A stretch of DNA of 64,000 bases from Dendrolimus kikuchii (Eukaryota; Arthropoda; Insecta; Lepidoptera; Lasiocampidae), in NCBI GenBank assembly GCA_019925095.2, contig CM034394.1, forward strand, positions 10,180,272 through 10,244,271, written 5' to 3'. The translations under genes and the position numbers were made by a program. Under the pieces are notes generated by a model. It saw only the letters and a program-made list of their open reading frames with translations. It searched no databases and had not been told where the DNA came from. This document shows, one piece after another, positions 1 to 9,900 of this stretch. Numbering within the stretch: the first letter of the stretch is position 1; every line of letters begins with the position of its first letter.

Positions 1-789
1 TAGACCATATAGGATACTTTTTATCTCAGCCAGAATCTCTTGGCCTTAAAGGGGCCCGCCCGGTGCATACAAATTCTACTAGGATTGTTTTTACTATTTG
101 GTTTCTTTATTACTATCAAATGGCATAAGCAGCAGTGAGTAATTACCATCAGATGGGGAGTCTGCTTATTTCTGGTAACAATAACTCAAAATTCCCATGA
201 GACATTTACACATTTAAAGTAGTTAGGAAGAGTGTTCTTAGGGTAACTTTAGTTTAATGGCCCCTAAATTGAGACTGAAAATATCACCATAACTACAGCA
301 CGTCGAGAAACACATTTCCTGAAAATTTCACACCACAGAAGATCAATAGTTTTCATGAAATAAAATGTTTAAAATCATGAAAATACAACCAAAACAAGAA
401 TTTTAACATTTCACATTTTGTTTCTTGTTAACACCTGATTCATTTAATTTCTTATAGGAGAATTACTGCAGATCAGATATTTTTTGTTTTTTTAAATTAT
501 CTGTTAGAGACCATAATAACTAATGTTATATAAATCATTTTATAGTGTTGACTTTGGAATTTAGCACCCTGATTCGGGATTGGTCGGCATTGAGGGGGAA
601 GGGGGGTGTCATGTCCTTTATTTTAATTTTAAAGCTTGTTGGGTTGGAAAAATCAATACAGTTTTCTCTTAAATTATCATTCAGTAAGACCTTTCTACTC
701 TCTCGTGGGACCAAAAGTAAACACTGGAATTCAGGGGACAATAAACTAAAGTTATCCAACACTCTCTAATGTTTATAAATCAATATCAC
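1..789 (-). other. Trap1 intron 1 (partial)
   Basis: AT-rich sequence continuing left from the Trap1 donor at 788-789. Two overlapping ~75-codon open frames (535-769, both strands) show no family motif and are taken as chance. No mobile element recognised. Confidence 0.55.
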
Positions 790-1116
790 CTCTTTATCAG
801 AATACAAAGAACGAGCAACAATGTCTAAGAGCATTCGTGTTTCAGCTTGAAATTCCCTTTTCTCTGAAGAACCCTTAAGGTTGTCTGATTGTGCTTGTTC
901 AGTGGCATTACTATAGTATCTTTGTTCTTTAAAATTTGATGAAACAACCTCTGCAAACAAAAGTGAATGACCAGAAGTGAAAAGCAGAGTGACAATGAAT
1001 TTAATGGAGGGGCTAAAATTACACGTATTATTTTTATTAAACTTGATTACCATATTTATAGTTTCTTGTAGTAATATTACACGCCGAAACATGTTTTGAT
1101 CTCGTAAACGCTCCAT
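790..1116 (-). CDS. Trap1: Trap1 first coding exon (mitochondrial HSP90), partial gene
   Basis: Reading right to left, the exon encodes 109 residues from an ATG at 1116-1114. The first ~70 residues are basic and hydrophobic with few acids (a second Met follows at residue 9, MFRRVILLQ), as expected for a mitochondrial presequence. The C-terminal part, [22 protein letters not shown] then DKE, is the start of the HSP90-type ATPase domain as found in TRAP1; this motif is what identifies the gene. After the GAG codon at 792-790 the minus strand reads GTGAT, a usable 5' splice donor, so the exon ends in phase 0; the open frame continues only seven codons into the intron. The expected continuation (VF-RELISNASDALEK type) was not found in 1-789, so exon 2 lies beyond the left edge. 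TRAP1 is an ATP-dependent chaperone of the mitochondrial matrix. The start (residue 1 or 9) is uncertain. Confidence 0.85.
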
Positions 1117-1302
1117 TCAATAACCTCTTTGCAAAAAATACCGATGGCCTTAGTCTCGCACGAAGAGCCGACATATTAAAATAATATTGTATATTATATA
1201 GTGTCGAAAAACTAGAACTTTAATTATTAATAATAAATAATTAAAATATTTAAAGAATAGAACTATTTAAAATTAAATACTATTATTTTTAAATAAACTG
1301 AA
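1117..1302 (-). promoter_or_regulatory. Probable Trap1 5'UTR and promoter region
   Basis: Only 186 bp separate the Trap1 start codon from the 8-bp target duplication of the hAT-type element at 1303. The core promoter and 5'UTR must therefore lie here or reach into the mobile element. No TATA box at a convincing position. Inference from position only. Confidence 0.4.
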
Positions 1303-1359
1303 GTTTTATTCAAGGTCTCCAGATTGAATTTACGAAAACTACCTAAATCCACCAAAAAA

Positions 1360-1401
1360 GTCCCCAACACAAACTACTATGGATACTACGTATGTCCCCA
1401 A
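1360..1401. mobile_element. 26-bp insert with 8-bp direct repeats, copy 1
   Basis: Core at 1368-1393 (begins CACAAACTAC, ends ACTACGTAT), flanked by GTCCCCAA at 1360-1367 and 1394-1401. The core is identical to the one at 1663-1688, whose flanking 8-mers are different, so the 8-mers behave as target-site duplications. It lies inside the hAT-type element. Nature unknown. Confidence 0.7.
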
Positions 1402-1654
1402 ATGAATGACTATTTCAGAAGCTTATCCCTATACATATTATTGGATGAAAAATTGGACAAGTGCGTATCGGACCACGCAAATTGAAGGATTTCGCAGAGG
1501 CGACAAACTTTTGTTATTTTTTAACCAACCTAAAAAAAGGAGGGAGTTATTAATTTGTCTTGTAAATATTTTTTATATTATTTAATTACAAAACGCAAAT
1601 ATTCCGAACAATATAAATGTGACATTATACAAAGACATATCACGATCTTATAAG

Positions 1655-1696
1655 GCTACCATCACAAACTACTATGGATACTACGTATGCTACCAT
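1655..1696. mobile_element. 26-bp insert with 8-bp direct repeats, copy 2
   Basis: Core at 1663-1688 identical over all 26 bp to copy 1 and in the same orientation, flanked by GCTACCAT at 1655-1662 and 1689-1696. No inverted repeats at the core ends and no poly(A). Confidence 0.7.
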
Positions 1697-1799
1697 TATG
1701 TTAAAATTACTACAGAACTCTAAAAGAATTTGCTTTAGTGGAGTTATTTTTTTTCTTTCTCTGTTTTCAATATACCGTTAATTTTATTTTTTTTGTCAG

Positions 1800-1990
1800 C
1801 ATTTAAATGTCTTTACTTTATGTGAAGACGACGGTGAAGAAAATGTCTTTCTTGTCGCGATGAAACCTGCACATCGAGATAATCCATGTGTCAAAACCGC
1901 CAATCCAATTTGACAAACATGGCGGGTATGTTGGTTGTTCCCCTATTATGTAAGAAGGGAGCCCTAAGCGCAGCAGTAAGGCGTTTATAG
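1800..1990 (+). repeat. SINE family B body, diverged copy
   Basis: Shares the sequence of blocks at 21067-21225 and 36960-37150: GAAGAAAA.., CCTGCACATCGAGATAA, GTGTCAAA, TGGCGGGTAT, TTCCCCTAT, GCAGTA..GCGTTTATAGGCT. It lacks a clear tRNA-like head, so it is 5'-truncated or decayed. Confidence 0.7.
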
Positions 1991-2003
1991 GCTATGGTTA
2001 TTC

Positions 2004-3221
2004 ATTATATCATACATACATACATAACTTCACGCCAGTTCCCTTGCGGGGTAGGCACGAACAACAGAGCGCCATTTAGGCTTATTCTTACACACCTCAC
2101 TTGCTTCTTTGACATTCATAACTCTTGTCATGGACGCTCGTCTGTTCTTAAGGCTCCTGACATCACCTTCTGCTAGTACACGATCAATTTGATCATGGAA
2201 GGTGTGTCGTGGCCTTCCACGACTTCTGCATCCATCCACTTTTGCATTGTATATCTGTTTAGTCATTCTTTCGTCATGCATTCTTTCCACATACCCGAAC
2301 CACCGGAGCTCCGCCCGATCATGACATACGCGAGTGTGGTATTCGGCCATGCCAAGCCTGCCCTTTTAGATAAATTGCAAATCGTGCAAAACAAATTCAT
2401 GCGCAGAGCCGTCGGTGCTCCCCTCTATATGCGTAACGTCGACCTCCACCGCGATCTGGAGCTTCCCTCCATCAAAAACTACATTACGTCGCTCTCGCGT
2501 AAGTATTTCGATCTCGCGCCGCACCATCGAAATCCACTCGTCGTGTCCGCGTCCGATTATAAGCCTCGGCGAAAGGCTCTCGTGCGACGACCGCGTAACG
2601 TCCTCACGGACAGGGTCGACGTTATCACAAAACGGCTGACCCGGATCAGCCCGCCCGCGGTTAGGACGGCAGGCTGGCAGGCACGGACAGACAGACACAG
2701 ACGGCGGCGTCTCAGGCGCCGCCAATCAAGATCTCTCCACGTCCCTGCGAGGGACGCTAGGAGACATAGCCCCCCCACAGGATAGACTAGGCGTGTTGCT
2801 GGGAAGTTTCCTTCGCCGTTTCTTCTCTCCCAGCCATAACACGTTGCGAAACGGCAGTAAGATAGCGTAGGCCGCCGCAAACCACCGATCCCGGCCCGCC
2901 GGAATCCTTCCCCTCGGGCTTTATATTACCCGTCGCCCGTTCTCAATTAGTGCTTTGTGTCGCCCTATGGTGGCCATCATTAAATTCATCCCCCTCTCAT
3001 GGCAACAGTTCAGCCGAGGTAAAACTCCTTAGGGAGCTCCCTCGAGCAAGTTGCCCCCCCGGGCTCGAGCGCCTTCGCTTCGCGAAGGCACTCGCCCCAA
3101 AAACCCCGGTAAAGTTGTAAGGTCTTCGGACCAACAACATAAAGTCAAGTCCAATAAAAAAAAAAAAACCACCGGAGCATTCCTTTCCTTACCTTCACCC
3201 CGGCACTATTTATTATATCAT
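2004..3221 (-). mobile_element. RTE-like LINE 3' fragment, split by a Jockey LINE
   Basis: On the minus strand 2014-2298 reads the same C-terminal peptide as the copy at 13062-13583 ([34 protein letters not shown], ending YPARELA) and finishes in a CATA microsatellite (minus strand TATG). The 5' remainder continues after the Jockey insertion at 3179-3211, with the matching segment (minus strand GGGGTGAAGGTAAGGAA). The target duplication ATTATATCAT is at 2004-2013 and 3212-3221. A microsatellite tail in place of poly(A) is typical of the RTE clade; clade assignment is inference. Confidence 0.8.
2299..3178 (+). mobile_element. Jockey-clade LINE 3' fragment (5'-truncated)
   Basis: Open frame from about 2310 to 2785 encodes a reverse-transcriptase C-terminal region of Jockey type: PIMTYASVVFGHA, LQIVQNKFMRRAVGAPLYMR, NVDLHRDLELPSIK, ending in an Arg-rich tail. 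The GC-rich 3'UTR runs to an AATAAA-like signal and poly(A) ending at 3167-3168. The duplication ACCACCGGAGC at 2299-2309 and 3168-3178 shows it landed inside the RTE fragment in opposite orientation. It is GC-rich against its surroundings, implying a fairly recent insertion. Confidence 0.88.
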
Positions 3222-3415
3222 GAGAAAATATTGGTCTTTATTTTATTCTTGTGATTTTTTTTCTGTAGGAACAAGTCAAATACATGGTTTTCCGAAGCGA
3301 AATATTTTAATTTTAATTAGATTTGCTATATTATACAAAAAATTGTAACAATTACAGTGGCATGGTTTCCACAATTACAATATAATTATTCAAAAAATTC
3401 AATTAAATACTGTAT

Positions 3416-3747
3416 CTATCCATCCTGTCCTATCCGTGCAGGAACGAAGTAAGAATATAATTTCCTGCGGCCAAGCGGCCTGTCGTAAGAGGCGACAAAA
3501 CAATCCACAGCCATATGGTAGGAGGTAGGGTATTTGCCCGACTGGGTGGCTACCACCCCTGGTCTAGAGTATGTCGTCATAACAACCTTGAGTTGTGTTT
3601 TGGCATTAGTGACCAGGTTCCAGTCTCCCTTAAGAGAGCAGCAGCCCATTTGTAGTACCTTTAGTATTGTAAATATCCATAGGCGATGGTAACCGCTTTC
3701 AATCAAGTAGGCCGTCCACCTGTCTGCTGAACTCCTGCAATAAAAAA
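3416..3747 (+). repeat. Poly(A)-tailed SINE-like repeat (family A), copy 1
   Basis: Shares CCGTGCAGGAACG, TTCCTGCGGCC, GGCCTGTC, AGGCGACAAAAC, ATTTGCCCGACTGG, GGCTACCAC, CCAGGTTCCAG, CACCTTTAGTATTG-like and CTATAGGCGA-type blocks with copies at 27230, 33920 and 54546. It ends CTGCAATAAAAAAAC. The 96-codon minus-strand open frame over it is not conserved in other copies. Could be a SINE or the 3'UTR of a LINE. Confidence 0.7.
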
Positions 3748-4061
3748 ACTGTAATCAATAATGTAAAAAAAATATAAAAAAATCTTGCAGAGGGACCGTT
3801 TATTTATATATTTTATATTACACATTCAATATATTATAATATTATTTTTCATTATCTTAAATGATGTATTTTAAACGAAAAGTGCATGTATTCAATATCA
3901 TTACAGACATGTTTGGATTTAAATTTTATTAGTAATTTCATGCCATATTGAATATTTTATGGCATATTTAGTTAGGCTAGGGGCTTAAAATACTTTCTCA
4001 ATCCCCAGTGCTAAAATTTTCAAATTTTTAAAATCCCCAATCTGGAGACCCTGGTTTTATT

Positions 4062-5029
4062 ATTTTGACGTAGGTAAGAGGTGTCCACATTTACGTAGCG
4101 CGTCGTCATCCACAGCTGACGGACGCGTCCGAGCAATGTGCATACCCAACTTCGGACGCGGCTTGTTAGTTGCTAACTGAACTCTTGACCCATTATGTCG
4201 ATGATTTTCACTCGACAAAAAACAATTGACGTAAAAAGTAAAAATCAGATTTAAAATAATTATTATATTCAGTTTATACGCAAATAATTTTCAAACTGAT
4301 GTGATTGCAATATCTTCCCACATACCTATATATAGAACCAAGGCCATCGAATATTCTATGGCGCAGCGTTCTTAACATTCAACGGTTTGAATAAGCGCTA
4401 ACGAAACCTCTTTGTTGGCTTGTTTGCTATGGAAGCGGTCTAAGAAAATTTAAATAGTTGTGGTTACCATTTTTTTCCTTTTAAAAGTGATTTCATCAAT
4501 TAATAAATTGTTTAAAATTTATTTAAGATCTGAAGAAGACTTTTAAATTGACAAATACTTATGAAATTCAATAATATTGTTCTTATATGACTGAAATAGA
4601 ATTTGATGTCTTTTTTATCGTAATTATTAATTCACACGGAACTCAAAGCTAATGCTTTTGATTATTGTATTCTTTCACATTAAAATTAAAACAAAAAAAA
4701 GTACGTGTACGCTACGCTTATATTTAAATACAAAAAAAAATTACAATGAGGGAGAATGAGAGATACTTATGCTTTAAAACTAAAACGGTATATGTAACGC
4801 AAGGAAATAAAAGTATTGTTGCCAACTTAGTGGATTGCCACTAAAACTGGTGGTTTGGACCCCTCTTTTAGTGTAGAATTATTGCTATAGTGGCTAGTGG
4901 ATTTTTCAAGTGATTGAGTAGAATTCAGTTTCAATTACTGAAAATGTGATCACTGCACCACTAAGTCACTTACACGTGTCGAAATATATTATATCTAATG
5001 TAGTAATTTTCAGGAGTATTAATACTACC
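4062..5029. other. Intergenic, nothing recognised
   Basis: AT-rich sequence with a short GC-rich patch at 4095-4165 (GGACGCGTCC palindrome inside). No gene or repeat identified. Confidence 0.5.
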
Positions 5030-5570
5030 TATGAAGGCAACTAACACTGTTCAAATTATAGGAAGTCTGATTGAAAAAATGAAAAACAGGTTACTGGAAA
5101 ATTTGACATTTATGAAAAATATCCCGAATAAGTTTTGAACAAGAAATTAATTACAACAAAGAAAATCTAAATGGCATAATGGCTCAGTTTAATAAAAGTG
5201 CAGAATTTATAGCACGAGTCGATGATCAGTGGCAACAAATTCATTTGTTAAAATAGAATGAGAGCAAAGATACAAAAAAAAATTGGAAAGGAATAGCATT
5301 TCAAAGATGTTCAAGGTGAAGCTAGATTTGAATTATAAGCGACTTTTGCGATTACTCTCTTAGTACTGCACCATTGCAATGTCGATGTTGGTAGACTACT
5401 TAACAGTATGAATGTAAAAAAAAGCAAGCAGAGGAATAAATTGAATTTTAATCTTTTAACTGCTATATTATAAATACGCTGTGGTTGAAGGTTGGAAGGG
5501 AAATGCTGTAACGAATATGAAATTCCAATAAGCGTTATAAAATAAATCGTTAACAATGAATCGTGTCAAT
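5030..5570 (+). pseudogene. hAT transposase relic (C-terminal dimerisation region)
   Basis: Around 5370-5480 one frame reads NVDVGRLLNSMNVKKSKQRN, then KLNFNLLTAIL, a stop, and IRCGL. This resembles the (E)R-FS-MN..K..RNRL...L-A-L-IR block of hAT transposases. Upstream, 5060-5110 reads IGSLIEKMKNRLLENL with stops around it. Multiple stops and frameshifts show long-dead DNA. Assigned by motif only. Confidence 0.5.
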
Positions 5571-5759
5571 ATGAAATTGAAGATAATGGTGCAGACAAAA
5601 ATGATTCTTCTTCTGAAGAAGAATTATTTTGAATAGCTGTTGTTAATTAATAATTGTAATGTTCCTGATCTTGACTTGTTGATTTACTAGTTCTATGCTG
5701 ATTTAACTGATTGTTATTATTTTTTGGTTTCATAATAAGAAAATAAACGAATTAATATG

Positions 5760-5940
5760 TAGCCGCAGACGTCCGATCACCACCATGAACTACTATGCAT
5801 ACTGCGGTGGCCTTCCGCAACTGATCGGCAAAAGTGCACGCCTCGTCGGCTCCCGTGTTTCCCTCCGCGCACACCTCGCCTCACCTCAACTCAGTACGTG
5901 TAATCACGCGAGTGCGACTGCGGTTATTATTATTATATCT
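5760..5940. promoter_or_regulatory. GC-rich patch upstream of mam with an imperfect inverted repeat
   Basis: CpG-rich stretch in AT-rich surroundings. CCGATCA (near 5774) pairs with TGATCGG (near 5821), enclosing CCACC and GGTGG. Its centre resembles the 26-bp insert core (AACTACTATGCATACTGCG). Possible distal promoter or enhancer; function unknown. Confidence 0.35.
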
Positions 5941-6179
5941 GATATTTCGTTTCGCAGCTAAATGTGTGCTATAATATAAAATATTAATCGGCATTTTTAC
6001 AAAATAAATATGCATTCCTGGACTGCAATTCAAACACACAACAGTATTTCATTTCTACCTGGAGACCTCCAAAACTATTATACCAATCGTTATCTTTAGT
6101 AGAAACGGTTACGATATTCGGCCCTTTTTTGTTAGTGGTTTTCGGGTAGTTTTAGATGTTAAATCTGGTGAGAGCTAGT

Positions 6180-6852
6180 CAAACTGTTGGCAACACTGTA
6201 TAGAAGCGTCTGTCAGTTGTCTGTGGTTATACTGACAGATTGAATGAAGTAAACGTTTGTTCGTTTGTGTTTTTTGAGTATTTGTGAACAAACCTTGTTT
6301 TTCGAGAGGGACTAATTAATATTGTAAATTCTATTTAATTAGTGCTTAAAAATTGTATTTTCTACGTTGTGTAGATTTTTATATAAATTTAGATGATACT
6401 GATAGTATACACGTATCGTATGGCTAATATTATGTGATGATAACTTCCAAAACTGATTTCAAAACATTCGATATCCATTCTTGTTTATGTAATTTACTTT
6501 AAATAAGTGGCTAATAAATAATGCGTTATTATGAGGATAATAAATTAAGTACTGCAAGTTTTAACTGATAATAAAGATACGATTAATCGTAGTTTCGAAC
6601 TGTAAACAGTGGTAAATATGAGAATGGTGAAGGTGTTCAGGACGAACTTTTGTCACTTGTTCATAGTTTTATCATACCTGCGTTGTAGTACCTGAATTAG
6701 TGGTGTTTAAAGTGACTGTAAGGCAAAAGCTAGAAACTGGGGCGATGAGGGGCCAGAGGTGAGCGTGAGCCATCATCGTGGAGCACCTGGTGGGAGGCGG
6801 CGGCGCGGGCGGCCTGCTGCCCGGCGCCTCGCCCGCCCAGCATCCCCCTAAC
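6180..6852 (+). promoter_or_regulatory. Probable mam promoter and 5'UTR
   Basis: Upstream of the first coding ATG. Stops TGA at 6760 and 6766 close the reading frame. The region 6170-6300 (GTCTGTCAGTTGTCTGTGG) is a plausible TATA-less start region, but no transcript evidence is available. The last 75 bp (6778-6852) are very GC-rich and look coding in the mam frame (see exon 1). Confidence 0.4.
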
Positions 6853-6917
6853 ATGCTGCAGCCCATGGAGGAGATGATTCTACCTCCTAAAAGGCAGGCT
6901 GTGGTTGACCGTTTGCG
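6853..6917 (+). CDS. mam: mam coding exon 1
   Basis: First in-frame ATG after the stop at 6766. Encodes [20 protein letters not shown], Leu and two bases of an Arg codon. Donor is CG|GTAGGT at 6918. The frame is open upstream to 6769 and encodes EHLVGGGGAGGLLPGASPAQ, then HPPN, which is coding-like but lacks an ATG; a GTG at 6778 sits where an ATG would make a longer start. ATGs at 6853, 6865 and 6874 are all possible starts. Confidence 0.8.
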
Positions 6918-9900
6918 GTAGGTTCTTTTAGACAGCTTTATCCATCTTAGTTATACAGCACATTTAGTCTAGTCTTATTAAAAATAAAAGACAAGGAATT
7001 CTCTTTAATTTTTCAAGTACTTCTATATCTTGAACAAACACCCTGGTGGCCCACCTGATTGTTTTATTACAGAATATACAATAAGAACATTCATCTGAAT
7101 TGAATTATTTATTTCTATATATAGTTTAAATATGAAGCAAGTAATATATTAGGTCTTTACATATGAAATTGGCATTTTGTAAGGGAGGAACATAAAGTCG
7201 ATTTTTTAAAAATATAATATATTTATTTAATCAAAGTATGTACCATTGCTATCTATGCACTTCTGCCATCTCATAGGTAGTTCATTGATCCCTTTACTAA
7301 AAAACCATTCGGACAGGACTCAATAAAATCTTTGAAGGAGTTTTGGATGGCCCCGTCGAAGTTGAATTTTTTCCCTTGCAAGAAGTTATCCAAATTTCTA
7401 AAAAAATGGTAATCTGTTGGAGTAAGGTCCGGGGAGTACGGTGGATGTTTTAGACATTCCAATTGAAGCTCCTCTAATTTGGTAGCTGTCTGTTGTGCAG
7501 TGTGTGGTCTAGCGTTGTTCTGATGCAGCAGTGGCCTAGAGCGATTGATCAGCCTGTGTTTTTTAGCAGCTAGCTTTTCCATCATAGTTTGCAGTTGCTG
7601 ACAATAGACATCCGCCGTAATCGTCTGACCAGATTTAAGAAAGCTGTAGTGAACGACACCGGCACTAGTTCACCAAACGCTCACAAGTAAATTTTTTTTA
7701 GGCAATTTTCGATGATGATGCGATGAGTGTTTCCGATTATCATACAGGATCCACTTTTCATCACAGGCGATAATGATTCGATTTAAAATCCCTTCATTAT
7801 TGTTCCATTATTGTTCTGTTGAGTAATGGAACACAGCAGTGAGCGTGTTTGTCGGTTTGCTGCACTCAATTCATGAGGTACCCACCTTTCAAGCTTTTTC
7901 ACCTTCCCAATTTGCTGCAATTGGATTAAAACAGTTTTATCACTAACACCGCAGCCTGCAGCTATCTCGACGTGGTTTGCGATGGATCCGCTTCCACAAT
8001 AGCCTTCAATTCTGCATTATCAACTTTGGTCTCCGGCCGTCCACGGGGTTTGTTCTGCAGGTCGAAATTTCCAGAAGGAAAATGTTGGAACCAAAAAACG
8101 CACTGTATTTTCTTTTGCGACACCGCCGCCATACACATCATTAATCCTTCGAGCCGTTCCGGCAGCACTAGTGCCACGGATGGAATTGGTACTCGTAAAT
8201 AATGCAATATTTCAAGATTTCCATTTTGTAAACTGCGTGATGCAAAGAAAAATTCAAAAAAAGAAAAAACAAATGAATTACAGTTTTCGAAACACAAAAG
8301 TATAAGTAAATAGCTGTATAAATTTGAAATTAGAATTTCTAACCAAAGAGGAGATATTTGAGATCAAAGTGGCTAGTAAGACAAAATGTCAACTTGATAT
8401 GTAAGGACCTAATATATTTAAAAAGTTTTCAAATCATACAAGTAAATGATACACATTAGAATAGTTTTAAATCCAAAAAACCAGAGAAAGCTTACTAAAG
8501 TAGGTTTGACAAGTAAAATGATGTAAGATCAGTATTGCATCCATTCTGATTTTCCTCCATAGCTTCATCTACCAACTAACAAAAGTTGGAGTTGAAGCTG
8601 TTCATAAGCAGAAATTACCACTTGTCATCAGTTCCACCATCCACTGATTTCTTCTCTGTCAGACCATATGTGAAGTATGTTGAAAATTGTAAAATTACAT
8701 AAACGACTTAAGTTCCAATATAAGGAAAAGCATGCAAAATTGAACCTTCACAAATTACATTGATAATTAGTATGTTCTCATTTAAATTACAGTAAAAGAC
8801 ACTTATTTATTACTAATAGCTCTGTATGTAGACACTTTAAGCGTAGTATTTTTTAGTGATAGTTTCAATTTATTAGCTTTACAAGTTTCCCAAAAATAAT
8901 ATATGACATAACATTTTAGCTGTTTATATTCAAAATATAAGGATTACCCCTAATTTATATGTTATATGAGGTTTATAGGTTCATAAAAAAGTGTTATTCA
9001 TAATCAAATTCTTAATATGACTAATATTTTTTAGAGTTGAATTATTGAAACTAAATTAAAAGTTGTCCAAATACTCCTGGGAAGTTATGCATACAATTAA
9101 AATTGTCTAAATTTATTTTGTTTTATTTCTTATTTCATGTGTATTATACACTCAAGCATTTCCACTTAAAACCCCCACTTGTCTTTATTTATGTCTTTCT
9201 CTTCCAATATTTGTCTCTCTTTCATTGACCATCCAATGATTTATTGTTGACATGGTACCTCTTTCTCAATAATAGGATCCATATAGCATGAGTGACTATA
9301 TATTATTATATGCCCTTTCCAGTATTTTATATAAATATTAACAAGTCCGACAGACACTGTTCCGCTCTGGAAAATAAATAAATCTAGAACCTGGTTGCAG
9401 TTCCACCTACCAGGGCTAATACTTGTGGATCTAAATTTTAAACAATCCAGGGACCCAATTTAAACATGCACAAAAATTTCATCAGAATCTTGAAATTCAT
9501 TCAAACAGATACAAAAAGTACACTAACATCTGTCCAGCAGTTAAGGAGTTTACTGACATTCACAAGTACAGAAGAATTATATAGATATAGGTAAAAAAAT
9601 GCAAGTATTTATGATAAGTTATTTTACCAGGAATCTTCAATAACTGTGGTGGAATGTACTTTGAATCTTTATTCATTTGGCATACTAGACTGACTGTAAA
9701 CAACTTACTTTTCTTATATGCACCAATAAATTTCATTCATCATTACAGCTTACGGGAAGTATTGACAGGCGACATAAGAACCACACTACTCATTATAGAC
9801 TCATGTCTTGCATTGGTTGTTATCTTGCATGTGGAGATTTCCTGCATGTTATTTATCGACCATTCCAAATGATCCCAAATCGCTGGATATATCAGTTACT

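Larger units (their letters stand above)
1303..4061. mobile_element. hAT-type non-autonomous element with nested insertions
   Basis: Terminal inverted repeats of the form CARGGTCTCCAGATTG lie at 1311-1326 and 4038-4053 (one mismatch). They are flanked by a perfect 8-bp duplication GTTTTATT at 1303-1310 and 4054-4061. TIRs starting CA and an 8-bp target duplication are the hAT hallmark. A second, uninterrupted copy (62702-63082) is only 381 bp, so most of this 2.74 kb is later insertion: two 26-bp inserts, a SINE (1800-1990), an RTE fragment (2014-3211) itself split by a Jockey fragment, and a poly(A) SINE-like repeat (3416-3747). No transposase was seen, so it moved in trans. Confidence 0.85.

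Noticed and set aside
3416..3706. 96-codon minus-strand frame
   Set aside because: Lies entirely in a family A repeat, and the other copies do not preserve the frame.
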